Positions 1-9,995 of a DNA stretch of 64,000 nucleotides are shown here, piece after piece (the first letter of the stretch is position 1; every line of letters starts with the position of its first letter). The DNA is from Endomychus coccineus (taxonomy: Eukaryota > Arthropoda > Insecta > Coleoptera > Endomychidae). The notes beneath the pieces were generated by a model, which was not told where the DNA came from, searched no databases, and saw nothing but the letters and a program-made list of their open reading frames with translations. The DNA lies in contig OY294067.1 of the NCBI GenBank assembly GCA_958510875.1, positions 32,476,912 to 32,540,911 on the forward strand, given 5' to 3'. A program made the translations under genes and the position numbers.

Positions 1-640
1 GATTTTAATCGCAGAGGAAATGACAGAAGAATGGAAATCACCAGTCTCAAGAGCGTTCAGGAATTTAAAATTTCGCTTTCAACTTTCAGATTGAGAGAAT
101 CCAACGAAATAATTACCAGATAAATTCACCTTTGAGAGCATATTGATAAGATCTTCGGAAAACGCGAAGTAATTAAAAGTGGTACGTTTTCTTGGACACA
201 CTTCCATGATTAATTCATTATCACGATTGTCGATTAGAATCTCAATTTCTAGAATACACAGACTTATAATTAGCAATTAGAGGAATTTGGCAAGCTCCTT
301 GAGTCCAGTGGCGCCACTTGATATCTGACTGAAATGAAATGGAAAGATTCATCTAACTCTTCATTGCGATATTATACTCAAAAATAGTGATATCATCATT
401 ATGACTTTTAAAAATTTGGAGGCACAAATTATTAAAATACGGAATGAAATATAGCACTAACTTTCTTCACCCTTCTTTTCATACACTTTTTCGCTTGCGG
501 ATTGAATGTTTGATGTAATATTTTATAATGAATGATAGAGTTATTATAACAAAAATGTAACTTAGATTTGATTTTGATTGATTTTCCTGACTAGCTATTA
601 TACTAAATGATTTCTACTATTTTTAAAATGTTTGACTTAA
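1..640. other. AT-rich stretch, no gene seen
   Basis: No ORF with recognisable motifs, no tRNA-like fold and no clear terminal repeat. The 65-codon minus-strand ORF at 79-276 has no family signature and is treated as chance. Confidence 0.5.
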
Positions 641-660
641 CATTACTACTTCACTAATGA

Positions 661-805
661 TTACGAAAAAATTATCCTCAAACTTATCTACTCAAAATTC
701 TATTAAAGTATTAAGGACCTTTCAGCTACCAAGTAACAAGCATCAGAGTAAACTCGGCTTACTCTCATGATGGCTACTTTGTATAGCTGTAAGGTTCTTC
801 GCAAT
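661..805. mobile_element. Foldback remnant of Penelope-like element, family 2
   Basis: The left half (about 690-755) contains, on the minus strand, a CTGATG box, a hairpin-like segment and a GAAA box followed by the family-2 terminal sequence. The right half (about 760-805) holds a decayed copy in the opposite orientation (ATGATGGCTACTT, then TAGCTG). The same inverted layout occurs at 6025-6180. The single-ended versions at 58636-58985 and 61560-61915 lie directly downstream of PLE coding sequence, which is how this remnant is assigned. Boundaries are approximate. Confidence 0.5.
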
Positions 806-1920
806 TTTCCTTTTTTCCTATTTTAAAGGTTACTGTACTCAACTAAGTGACACGCTGATTATTGTTTACAAACTAGGTTATGCGTCCTAGTACCGAACAA
901 ATATGATTTCTCATTTGTTAGAAATACTCATTGCAACGTGGAGATTGCCTGCTGTTATTACAATCTGATCTCAAATCTACTGAATTTGCTATTTATAGAT
1001 TACCTATGGCAACGTCTTAGCTTCCAGTTATTATCCAATTAGATTTGATTATTCGCATTGTACATATTCATGCGTTTGTTTCTGAACTGTTATCTTCTAG
1101 AATTCTATCGCCTGGCAAGCTTCTTTGCCAGAAATCTCTACACCTCTCTCCACCAATGTGATTTTAGCATTTGTTATTATTAATAACGAAAATAATATGT
1201 CTATTCATCCGGTAAGCTATTAACAAAATGGATTAGTTGAAAGAACGATAACAAGTTGTAATACAATTTAAAATAAAATGTCAAAAAGGAATGAAAATAT
1301 ATTTATAATATATTTTGATAATAAATAATACAATTAACATAACACGTAATATGAAACAGTTGAGATACGTTATTACAATTTTAATTTGGGCGGAAGTAAG
1401 TTCTAAATTAATAAATAAAAATTTTTATTAGTCTGTCTGCCATAAAGACTGATGAGACACGTCAATTCTATAATTATATGACTCTTTAATGATTATGACT
1501 TTATTTTCTAATTAATCTTTAAAATGATTTTGAATTAATAATCCTTACGTCTTTATATTTATTTTGATATATCATAACTATTTAATGTTTTAATCTTGAA
1601 ATGTTATTTTGTTTCATCTATTCCATCTATGAATTGATTAAATTTGCATTCTATGTTAACTGAAGCTACTTTGATTTGAAATTTATACTACCTTTGTATC
1701 TTTTGATTCTCAATCTATCTACCAGTTTTTAATTTTTATTTAAGTTCCTTCTGAGCTACCAGTTATATTTTCGTCTCTACCTTTTTATTTATTAAATTCT
1801 TATAAGTCTACTAAAATTGTTCACAAAATCTAAAATCCCATAAAATATTATACTTTGAAATACTTGGTGTTTTTTCCATTTTATAAGGAAACTAACTATA
1901 AAAAATATCACACTGTGGAT
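806..1920. other. AT-rich intergenic DNA, nothing recognised
   Basis: Long A/T runs, with no ORF, repeat unit or terminal inverted repeat that I can support. Confidence 0.5.
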
Positions 1921-2270
1921 ACACTCTAGATGAGAAACAATTTCCCTTATACACTGAAATAGCAATATCCATCATCAGAGTAAACCACAGTAGGAATCAA
2001 AATGTGTCTATTTAAACACTACATAAAATTAACAGAGGATATAAGGGATTACCCTCAGCTGGAGATAAATGTGATTTCATCAAATTGCTTCTTCCCTTAT
2101 ACATTTCCATCAGTTTTGAATGATCCAGATATATGTCATCACTGTGTTTCTATAGTGATAAACATTCTTCAGAAATGGAGTGACCCGAATTTGAAACATT
2201 CTCGGCTAACGCTGATTTTTCACCATTATTTTTCTTTATACGACTCAAGATCGATTTTGTAAATTCCGGA
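1921..2270 (-). pseudogene. Penelope-like element family 2: GIY-YIG C-terminal region and 3' UTR
   Basis: Read on the minus strand, the segment starts with a run like KNNGEKSALAENVSNSGHSI, the variable core of the GIY-YIG endonuclease that ends PLE polyproteins. It continues through LEMYK-type residues and a tail resembling LSPAEGNPLYPLL, then a stop. The same order is seen at 58636-58985 (minus) and 61560-61915 (plus). Downstream is a 3' UTR with CTGATGATGG, corresponding to the hairpin zone of the other copies, though here the second arm is lost. GIY-YIG nucleases nick target DNA for PLE retrotransposition. The copy lacks the RT, contains stops and is dead. The plus-strand ORF at 2002-2262 is only its shadow. 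Confidence 0.6.
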
Positions 2271-2877
2271 TTCGTTGAAGTCGAAAACTATGTTAAAGGT
2301 CTTGACTAATTCTAATAAAATTGATTTAAATTTTTTTAAATTAATAAAAATTAAAATAAAAAAGTTGAACTATTTAAAAAATATTACTTAATAAATTATA
2401 CTTAGTAAAAATCATATGAATTTTAACTATTAAAACTATTACAAACTTGAATGAAAAAATGTAATTATTAAAATCGAAGTATCTGCTTTAAAAATTAAAT
2501 GAAGTTAGATTTGTTCATATGAATAGAATTAACAAAATGTGTGCCGTTACGCAAATAATACTATAGATATTTCCTGATAAAATTAATTTTAATTTCAAAA
2601 AATTTGATAAAAATAGAAAGAAACTAATTGACATATTCAAATAATATTACTTAATAATTACTTAGTAAAACATGAATCTTAACAATTAAAACTAACAAAA
2701 ACTTGAATTTCATAAATCTATAAATGGGATGTATTACAAATTTAGAAGACAAAGTATAGAATTTATTATTAATTACTGAAGAATGATAAGTGATATCTAC
2801 TACTTCTTTGAAGGCACTGTCTCAAATTTCACTAATTGGTTGGTTCAATTTTCGTATTTTGCTTATAAATTAATAAT
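2271..2877. other. Very AT-rich DNA with a local imperfect duplication
   Basis: Phrases around 2330-2470 (ttaataaaaatt, ACTTAATAAATTATACTTAGTAAAA, TTAACTATTAAAACTA) recur in altered form around 2590-2700, suggesting an old duplication of about 270 bp. No coding sequence is seen. Confidence 0.4.
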
Positions 2878-2956
2878 AAAGATTCTTGACCCAATATGAA
2901 TTATATATAAAAATTCTCGGGAAATAGGTCACATTGACAATCTGTTTTAAATTTTC

Positions 2957-2998
2957 GTCTTTACGTACGTTTCGGTCTCACGACCATCATCAGAAGAC
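2957..2998 (-). ncRNA. Hammerhead ribozyme motif (intact core)
   Basis: On the minus strand the order is: stem I strand GTCTT, core CTGATGA, one extra T, stem II GGTC/GACC closed by GTGA, core GAAA, a very short stem III (AC/GT around GTAC), cleavage triplet GTA, then stem I partner AAGAC. All conserved core positions are present. Predicted cleavage falls between 2962 and 2961. Hammerheads with minimal stem III are known from Penelope-like pseudo-LTRs and often work as dimers. The unpaired T after CTGATGA is atypical, so activity is inferred only. Confidence 0.75.
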
Positions 2999-3120
2999 TC
3001 ATCATGTCAAAAAGGGTTTATTAAAACTAATTATAGCACAAGCGTCTATATCGCACAAATTTCAATTAAAAAAGCCCACGCCTTCGAAACGAACAGAACC
3101 ACGAATAATCGAAATTGTGA

Positions 3121-3162
3121 GTCTTCTGATGATGGTCATGAGACCGAAACGTACGTAAAGAC
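3121..3162 (+). ncRNA. Hammerhead ribozyme motif (intact core)
   Basis: Plus-strand partner of the motif at 2957-2998. It has GTCTT, CTGATGA, extra T, stem II GGTC/GACC with ATGA loop, GAAA, short AC/GT stem III, GTA cleavage triplet and AAGAC closing stem I. Predicted cleavage follows 3157. It differs from its partner only in the stem II loop, so the two arms have diverged without core damage. Confidence 0.75.
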
Positions 3163-3217
3163 GAACATTTAAAACAGAGTGTTAATGTGACCTATTTCCC
3201 GAGAATTTTTACTTATA

Positions 3218-4890
3218 AATTAAGTTATTGATCAAAGATTTATTGCAACCATTGTCCAACGCTATTTGTTGAAGTTTATCTATCAACTTCGTTGTTGTAA
3301 TTTCGCTGGCTCAAGGGGACGTTTAATAACCTATAAATAAGATTATTAAATGGAGCTATTTTATAATTAATAGTTTGAGTGTGTATCCTGTATATATCTT
3401 TGATAATGTCAGGACTTGGAACTAAACATATACAACATGAATTAACCAAGAAGTCATATAAGAAAATTTGGAAACTCTGTTAAATTATAAGTTAAGTTGT
3501 ATTTTGTTTAGACTTTTCTCCTTGATACATATTTGCATTTTATCACAAATTTTTAGCATACTGTAAGAAACATTTTTCTGGATGTAAGAATATTTGGGCT
3601 CTAATCAAATTGTTTCTATTTCTTATATCCGAAGAGTTAGAGATTTGTTTTGATAAATAAAACGGATTCATTGACATAGGAATAGTGAGTATATCAATGA
3701 AAAATTATTTCCAACTGTCAGTTTCTGACAACAGAATTATATTTCTTCAGCATTCCTTCTTGATATTCCTAACGATTTCTGAAGAATTACTCCAAGCAAT
3801 TATGAGTGTTTTGGATACAGGTGTTAATAATTCTGTATGTTTGTTTTAAACGGAAAGTCGAATAATTTTTTCTTATTAAGTCAACAGTGAAAATTACCTC
3901 GCTTACTTCGTCGTACTGAATTTGCTTAGCATTAAAAACCGCTAAATAATTTCCAAACACAGTCATCATACTTCCCCCGCCCGATAACGAGTCGCACGCG
4001 AATGAAGCGATGATGTATTTTAATTAGCAGACATGAAAATCCGATTAAGAGTGGCGCATTGTTATATTAACCCTTAAGTGGTTCGCACTTTGCATATTTC
4101 AAGATCCGAGAGTTCGGAACGCGTTGTTTGACTTGCTAGGTAAACGTTTCGCAATTTTATAACTTATTTCTACCCAGACAAACAAGGTGTATCTCGAGAT
4201 TTGCATTAATTTTATGCCGCCATAAATGTAGCTTATGGAAGCGCGCGGGACCCAATCTAGATTGACTCGATCTAAGTGTTCCCTACTGAGCTTCCGTTTA
4301 GAAATCGCGTAACTAAAAAGGTAAATCAAAGCTTCGTGTGCAGCTTTGAAGTTGAACTCAAGCAGGTTTTTATTTATTTGCTTAGCATTTTATCCTACCT
4401 TGGCTTTTGGATAAATTGAATTCGTAGAAATCTCCTTTGTAATTTTTTGATTCCGACGGATTTGCGGTTAAATCAACTTTGCCAATTAGACTTTTAGACT
4501 TTATCGCTTTGAAATTTTGATCAGTTCCGAGGACCTTTGGAATCGCTATTTTAAAAGTTTTCCGACGTCTAAACAATTTGTAACAAAACTTCTACGTATT
4601 TGGTTTAGATCATTGTATTTTCTAGCGGATCAGTGAGACTCGTGGAACATTTTATACCATTGATTCTGATGAAACTAATCCAATTTTAGTTATTACACGA
4701 CATGGTACTATAAATCATATAATACGAAAGGAAGTGAACAACACAACTAAGAGTTTACAGTGACCCACTGGGTTTTGTCTGACGTATCAAAAGATTCTTC
4801 AATAATTGAGCAATTACACTGTTTGAAAATTAATTCCATCCACACAGGTAGTCTAAGTCTTTATAGATCGACCACTGACATCACATCTAA
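3218..4890. other. No gene recognised; locally less AT-rich at about 3970-4660
   Basis: Minus-strand ORFs of 60-76 codons at 3787-3969, 4099-4329 and 4382-4576 have no recognisable motif. CpG-bearing DNA around 3980-4280 stands out slightly from its surroundings. Exons of a host gene cannot be excluded, but nothing positive supports them. Confidence 0.4.
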
Positions 4891-4893
4891 ATA

Positions 4894-4935
4894 GTTCCGG
4901 ACAGCTGTTTTGCCTTCTCGGCCCATCAGCAAAAC
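4894..4935 (-). ncRNA. Degenerate hammerhead motif, Penelope-like family 3
   Basis: On the minus strand: GTTTTG, CTGATG, a GCC/GGC stem closed by GAGAA, AAAAC, AGCT, GTC, CGGAAC. The outer arms GTTTTG and CGGAAC can form six pairs including two G-U, and GTC is the canonical cleavage triplet. Two core positions appear mutated (last A of CTGATGA, first G of GAAA), so it is probably inactive. It is 42 nt long, like family 1. A related motif lies at 16072-16118. Confidence 0.55.
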
Positions 4936-6024
4936 GAGTGAAGCTGTAGTGTCACCAATCAATATCTCTTCCGAGGTATATATCAACCTTCAACATAAAT
5001 TATCAAAGAGGTAATACACAACTAACGCCATCTACCCCCGAGTGGATGATTATAACTAAATTGATCTTCTGTATTGCATTTAAGTCACGACGGGTAATTT
5101 AGGATCGATGAAGTGGCATGTAAGACTCCTGTCACCAGTTTTATGCCTCTTCTAATCATGAAGAGAAGGGTTTCCTAGCGTTTGAGCGAGAACTTCGAAA
5201 GCCACTCATCAGTTACGGCTGATTAAACCTCGATGGTTTTTGCAGAAACTGTCGAAAACTATCGATAGTTATCGAATACCCTCCTTTTGACAGAAGTTGA
5301 AGGATGAACATATAATTAATAAATAGTATATGCAAATAATCGACTTTGTTTGTTTTATTTCCAATTATTCAATTATTGAATCAACGGATTATTTTGTAAA
5401 AAAAGCGATAAATTTTTTGCCCATTGCTGGATTGCGATTTTAGTAACAAATACTAGTGAATTGAGATTTATAAAAGTGCCATTCACAGAACTGTTCTGAG
5501 TAATGAGAATGCCAACTGTTTCCATTCCAGCAGTACCACTACCAGCTATTTTAGTTACTAGATTAATCTTACTCTTAAATATTGCACGTAGGTACTAGTA
5601 AGTTTTAGTTTTCAACCGATCAGGATAACTAATTTTTCCACTCGGAAAACGGGAGTTATTTTTGAAGCGATACTTTTTTGTATAATTGAAATACACTTAT
5701 TTAAATTCATTCACTCATTTCTTTAGTCATTAAATTATTAGAATATTTTTTTTTTCGATAGTGCAGATAGTTTTTCTTACCAACAATGGTATCCTATATG
5801 TAATGTCATAATAAACGATTCATCTCAAATAAATCCTAACGCAGGTAAATCCAAAAGATTACCTATTTGTTTGATTATTCACATAGTATGTCATCATGTT
5901 GAATAATAAGGTTGAACAAACATGTGTATTAAAACATTATCTTTAGGATAGCTTATTCAGGAAGGTTACACTATCACTATACACTGTACACTGAAAGAGT
6001 TCACAATTATGTATACACTATAAC
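4936..6024. other. Intergenic DNA, nothing firm
   Basis: No coding signature. A CTGATGAG box occurs on the minus strand near 5190 but lacks the rest of a hammerhead. Confidence 0.45.
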
Positions 6025-6180
6025 ACTAATAAGTACGAAATAATCACCCTCATCCACAAAAAATATTATTAAAGTACTAAGGCGCCTCCAGCTTCCAGTA
6101 GTTTATTTGATAGCTGAAACGCCCTTAGTCATTTTTCAGAATCTTTGGGAAATGAGGGTGATTATTTCGTATTTATTAGT
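6025..6180. mobile_element. 156-bp foldback element from Penelope family 2 termini
   Basis: Both ends are the same 29-bp sequence in inverted orientation: ACTAATAAGTACGAAATAAT and onward on the left (6025-6053), its near-perfect complement on the right (6152-6180), with one mismatch by eye. Inside are two opposed copies of the family-2 end (AAAGTACTAAGGCG on the left; AGCTGAAACGCCCTTAGT on the right). There is no room for coding sequence, so this is two element ends joined head to head. Confidence 0.65.
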
Positions 6181-6514
6181 ACGATATACCATGTTAATGG
6201 CAGCCTCGACCAGATTGCAAAGCATAAAACAAGGTGTGATGTCATAAATTACAATAGAGTATTATTAGTTAGTCTATTGGCAGTTAATGTGCAGTTAATA
6301 TTTAGTCTAATGTAAGTCATTGAGTATCAGTATAAGTCTACTCTAGTCTTCTGACTACTATCTTAAGTGCTAATTACTATAAGTACATTACGTAAAACCA
6401 AGATGATATAATTCCACCTACGAAATCACACCAATCACAAACTCCCTGAACCTGGACCTTTTACAGATAATTTCTACTAATACTATCGACAGTACTATCG
6501 AATACTATTGAGGT
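6181..6514. other. No gene seen
   Basis: Short unremarkable stretch between the foldback element and an RNase H fragment. Confidence 0.4.
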
Positions 6515-6720
6515 TTAATCAGCCTTCCAATACTGAATAGGCCTCTGAAGGGGCGGATTCCGGAGGTTGATGAGATTTCGATCGCTGAACCAGGCCCAGG
6601 AACCTTGTTTGGCCAATTCATGGGCTTCCTCATCTCTTTTCAAGCCAGTGAAGCATTGATATGTTATTCGTTTTATTGTATGAAACATAGCATGGAACTG
6701 TGAACTCATTCCAGTTCTGA
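6515..6720 (-). pseudogene. Non-LTR retrotransposon RNase H fragment
   Basis: The 64-codon minus-strand reading contains TGLKRDEEAHELAKQGS, matching the C-terminal part of the RNase H domain of Jockey/I/R1-type polyproteins (family pattern roughly HxGixGNExADxLAKxGS). The histidine and GNE residues are altered. The peptide stops about 25 residues after this motif. It is an isolated piece with no RT or tail next to it, and nonfunctional. Confidence 0.65.
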
Positions 6721-6724
6721 TAAG

Positions 6725-7550
6725 GACGGAGGAACATGTGAAGACATTTTTAAGACAGTTTCATAGTGATCTATTAACACTATTCGAACATATTTACCTT
6801 ACATTTTAGGTTTCTGCAACCTTGAAAAATAGTCGGCTTACCTGCAAGAGAAAGGAACATTTCATTAGAATACAAATTGCGGATAATAATTTATACATAA
6901 TCTAAAATTTCGATAACACTCGCAAATATTTACTAGTAATAGATAATCTTATAATTTTTATCTATTCGAATGCATATTTACACCTTTTAGAGACCTAAGA
7001 ACTCCACCATGCGACTATGGTCATTTATGATTGGTCCGTTGAACAACTAGCAAAACTGGACATTGTTTCATGTCTTTATTTGGCGTTTTTTCCTCTTTAA
7101 AAATGTTAAATGACATGCATCTATTTTAATTGTTATAAAATTAGATAATGTCAACATAAGGAGAAGATATATGAGTTAGTACCCGGCTCTAACATTTTTT
7201 AACCTCAAAAATTTATTTATTTATTCATTGATTATTCACAGGAGAAAGAACCAAATGAAATAAACTTAATATAACATAATGAGAACGTTAGATACATTCA
7301 TTACCAGCAATAAATTTAATACTTTCCGAAATATATAATGTACTGTAAATAAATAAATAATATAAACAGTAATAAAGATGATTTTCTAATATTATAATAC
7401 ATTTCGGAGACTTGAGAAGAAATTAAGGAATACTATAAGAACATATGACATAAATGTGGAGCATAAACCTACTTTCTGTGTTGGTAAATGTTTTTCAAGT
7501 CTAAAACCGTTTAGGTATACCTAATGATAAACAAACCCACACTGTATATA
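6725..7550. other. AT-rich DNA without recognised features
   Basis: No ORF above background and no clear repeat. It precedes a PLE GIY-YIG fragment and may hold decayed PLE sequence that I cannot demonstrate. Confidence 0.4.
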
Positions 7551-7552
7551 AA

Positions 7553-7845
7553 TTAGATTGTTTAGGTTGCCATGGTACATATATAGGAATTTCTGAGCAA
7601 TATTAAAAGAAAGAATGCGTGACCACTGGTATAGTGCTGAAAACAAAAACTTAGGAAAATTCCACCGCCTTCGCTAAACATTGTTTTGGTAATAACAATC
7701 AGTTCGATTATAGAAATGTTGATAATTTAGTTGGAGAAACCAATCATTATAAAAGATGTGTCCTGGAGATGATTCACATAAAACATGATTCTATGTCATT
7801 AAGTCGAATTTATACAAATTTAATCAATTAAATAATTGCTCAATT
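7553..7845 (+). pseudogene. Penelope-like GIY-YIG endonuclease fragment, family 1
   Basis: Plus-strand translation, allowing frameshifts, gives CLGCHGTYIGISEQ (second half of the GIY...YIG signature), LKERMRDHW (helix with the catalytic arginine), an NKNLGKFHRL segment with a decayed ALAKHC motif, and VLEMIHI carrying the conserved glutamate. A tail like DSMSLSRIYTNLIN ends at a stop. This order is that of the C-terminal endonuclease of Penelope-like elements. The segment parallels 59958-60275. The copy is broken by frameshifts and lacks upstream RT. Confidence 0.7.
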
Positions 7846-8080
7846 CCACGTATTTCTTTATAATGTTAAAATAGTGTGTAGGCAGAAAGCCGATACAGTA
7901 AATCATGAATTTTGGTACAGCTAAAACCTTTCATAGTCATAGATATCTCAAACACATCTGTTAAACTTCATACCTATACTTGACGCAAAGGGAGTTCAGA
8001 CGTATTTGCTTCTTTCTTGAGAAATGACGCTTTTAATTATAGAAACAATTACTTTATAGTGGCTTCTAATACACATAATT

Positions 8081-8335
8081 TTACACATCAATGTATTCCA
8101 ATTTCAATTTTTCACGTTTCCTTGTTATATGCGGAACTTTCCATATATCAGGATATATACCACAAGATAGAAACATATTGGAAAATATAAGACAACAGCA
8201 ACGCAAAACTACGACTACACATTTTAAAGAAATTAGAATGCTATCAGGACCGGCGTTCAATCTAAGTTTTCTTAGCAATTGCAAAAATGAAAACAATAAC
8301 TCAATTTCAGTCATTTGTGTGTCATGATGAGCCAT
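8081..8335 (-). pseudogene. Non-LTR RT fragment (N-terminal fingers)
   Basis: The 84-codon minus-strand reading contains NAGPDSILIS, matching the KAxGPDGIP motif at the start of Jockey/CR1-type reverse transcriptases. About 35 residues later FLSCGIYPDIWKVPHITR matches the SLSxGxFPxxWKxAxItPi motif. Spacing agrees with the family. The segment ends before the catalytic YxDD region. The plus-strand ORF over the same bases is a shadow. Confidence 0.65.
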
Positions 8336-8406
8336 TTAGTTGACTTTTAGTTATATATAAAAATTCTCGGGAAATAGGTCACATTAACACTTTGTTTTAA
8401 ATATTC

Positions 8407-8448
8407 GTCTTTACGTACGTTTCGGTCTCTCGACCATCATCAGAAGAC
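8407..8448 (-). ncRNA. Hammerhead ribozyme motif (intact core)
   Basis: Minus strand: GTCTT, CTGATGA, extra T, GGTC/GACC stem II with a GAGA loop, GAAA, AC/GT stem III around GTAC, GTA triplet, AAGAC. Core positions are all present; predicted cleavage falls between 8412 and 8411. The stem II loop differs from the copies in element A (GTGA, ATGA), but all four preserve pairing. Confidence 0.75.
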
Positions 8449-8619
8449 TCACTATGTCTAAAAAGGGGTTTATTAAAATAATTATAGCACAAGCGTCCAA
8501 ATCGCACAATTTAACTTCAATCAAAAGAGCCCCCCACGCCGTCGAAACGAACAGAACTACGAATAATCGAAATTGTATCGTCAGTATTAATTTAATAAAC
8601 CCCTTTTTAGACATAGTGA

Positions 8620-8661
8620 GTCTTCTGATGATGGTCGTGAGACCGAAACGTAGGTAAAGAC
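8620..8661 (+). ncRNA. Hammerhead ribozyme motif (core intact, stem III loop changed)
   Basis: Plus strand: GTCTT, CTGATGA, extra T, GGTC/GACC with GTGA loop, GAAA, short stem III around GTAG in place of GTAC, GTA triplet, AAGAC. Predicted cleavage follows 8656. The one loop change removes the palindromic GTAC that could help dimerisation. Confidence 0.7.
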
Positions 8662-8824
8662 GAATATTTAAAACAAAGTGTTAATGTGACCTATTTCCCG
8701 AGAATTTTTATATATAATTCATACTGGGTCAAGAATCTTATTATTATGTTGACTTTTAGAGAACGAGGCTAGAAAGTATGAAATTATGAAAGCCAGCTGG
8801 TAATTATGTACCAACAGCTTATAA

Positions 8825-8915
8825 GAAATGGCTATGTGGCCTGGGGGCTAGGTCACCCAACTCACCCAACAGACTCGGGTTTCATTCCCAGAAATGGAAA
8901 AATTGTTTATGTACA
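8825..8915 (+). repeat. tRNA-like SINE head (degenerate)
   Basis: TGGCCTGGGGGCTAGGTCA resembles an A box and GGTTTCATTCCC a B box of the internal pol III promoter, about 40 bp apart and followed by CCAGAAATG. It does not fold as a full tRNA. Read as the 5' head of an old SINE whose tail I cannot delimit. Confidence 0.45.
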
Positions 8916-8951
8916 TTTCCTTAAGAACTGTTAGTTTGAATATTATTTAGT

Positions 8952-8990
8952 TGTGTAAACATAAATAATTTATTCCGTTATGTTTACACA
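8952..8990. repeat. Perfect 13-bp inverted repeat
   Basis: TGTGTAAACATAA at 8952-8964 and its complement at 8978-8990 are separated by 13 bp. Function unknown; it lies between the SINE-like head and the non-LTR tail. Confidence 0.7.
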
Positions 8991-9019
8991 AACGCAAAGA
9001 GTATCTTATAAAATATAAT

Positions 9020-9995
9020 TTAATAATAATAATAATAATAATAATGGCGTTTATTCAAATGGTTACTTTTACAATTTTGGTTACAATAATTGAAGTGTAT
9101 ACTTAAATAAACGAAGAACGCTCATTAAAGCCGAGGCTTGCACGTGAGAACAGAGAAAAAAAATAAAATATGTTAAAATGAACGGATGAATATTGAATCA
9201 GTGGCCTATAATAAATATGTAAATATATGAACATACAAGAGCTAGGAAGTTCGAGGGAATAAATAATCTAATTTAATAATCTACACATTAATTATTGAAT
9301 TTAAAAATCAATAGACACACGTAGTTTGTAGTGATTTGATTGATTTCTTTGTAATACATCGATAAGCATACATACACATTCATACATATATATACATATA
9401 TACATATTCATACATACATATATTCATTCATATACATATATGATCACAATATATAGCCCAAAAGTCTAAATGTTTTTTTTCTTTCAATTTTTTTCAGCAT
9501 ATACACACACATACACATGTACATATGAATACAATATTTTTAATTATTACTATTTTAGCTGTTTATATTACATTTTTAACTTATAACTGATTGCGAATTC
9601 TTTATATCTATTTCATAATGAATTGCATTTCTTTCTAGTGATATAATATGATTGCACAATTTCTCTTTGAAGATACTTATTGACTTTGTTATACGTTTCG
9701 GTGAATTGTTGTATAATGTTGGTGCTAAGAATGCATAAGATCTTTGTCCGATGGTCTTATGTGCAAATGTAGGTTAGTAAAAGTACATTCTATTTCTTGT
9801 ATTATGTTCATGCATGTTCAAATTCAAGAATTTTTTCTTCAGGTGCTCTCTTTGTAAAATTTTATAATAGAAAAGTTGTCTACGATCTAACAATTTTGAA
9901 ATTTTATATAGATTATTACTACGACACTGAAGCGATTCCTTTATTATAATTCGTATTATTCATTTTTGCACAATTTCCAAGAAAACAATTATATG
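9020..9995 (-). pseudogene. 3' end of a non-LTR retrotransposon with (ATT)n tail
   Basis: On the minus strand the segment begins with a polyprotein C-terminus: LLDRRQLFYYKILQREHLKK, then HEHNTRN, then TIGQRSYAFLAPTLYN, ending near KNSQSVIS and a stop. This matches the C-terminal region after the RT of Jockey/CR1-like elements. A 3' UTR follows and ends in AATAAACGCC and a tail of ATT repeats at 9020-9045. An AATAAA signal next to a short tandem tail is typical of such elements. It is 5'-truncated with a stop in the coding part. Confidence 0.65.
9365..9442. repeat. Microsatellite rich in TACATA/CATA
   Basis: Imperfect runs of CATACATATA/TATACATATT type, lying in the 3' UTR of the minus-strand non-LTR copy. 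Confidence 0.75.

Larger units (their letters stand above)
2878..3217. mobile_element. Foldback mini-element A (Penelope family 1) with two hammerhead motifs
   Basis: A near-palindromic unit. The left end reads AAATTCTCGGGAAATAGGTC and the right end carries its complement (GACCTATTTCCCGAGAATTT). Inside each end lies a 42-nt hammerhead motif, minus strand at 2957-2998 and plus strand at 3121-3162. About 120 bp between them includes GAAACGAACAGAACCACGAA, also present in element B and in the larger copy at 59656-60765. No coding capacity is visible. Assignment to Penelope rests on the 59.7-kb copy, where the same ends flank a GIY-YIG region. Confidence 0.7.
8350..8745. mobile_element. Foldback mini-element B (Penelope family 1) with two hammerhead motifs
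   Basis: The ends read AAATTCTCGGGAAATAGGTC on the left and the complement on the right (GACCTATTTCCCGAGAATTT), extended by TCATACTGGGTCAAGAATCT, which element A has upstream in complement. Hammerhead motifs lie at 8407-8448 (minus) and 8620-8661 (plus). A further inverted pair, GTCTAAAAAGGGGTTTATTA against TAATAAACCCCTTTTTAGAC, sits just inside them. The core of about 100 bp includes GAAACGAACAGAACTACGAA. The short ORFs here are artefacts of the palindrome. Confidence 0.75.

Noticed and set aside
2002..2262. An 86-codon plus-strand protein
   Set aside because: It is antisense to a Penelope GIY-YIG fragment read on the minus strand.
5175..5215. A further hammerhead (CTGATGAG on the minus strand)
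   Set aside because: No stem II hairpin and no GAAA in the correct position.
8411..8657. Two mirrored 67-codon ORFs as genes
   Set aside because: Both are translations of the arms of foldback element B and look alike only because the DNA is palindromic.
9020..9445. A CRISPR-like or satellite array
   Set aside because: These are simple repeats: an ATT tail and a TACATA-rich microsatellite in a retrotransposon UTR.
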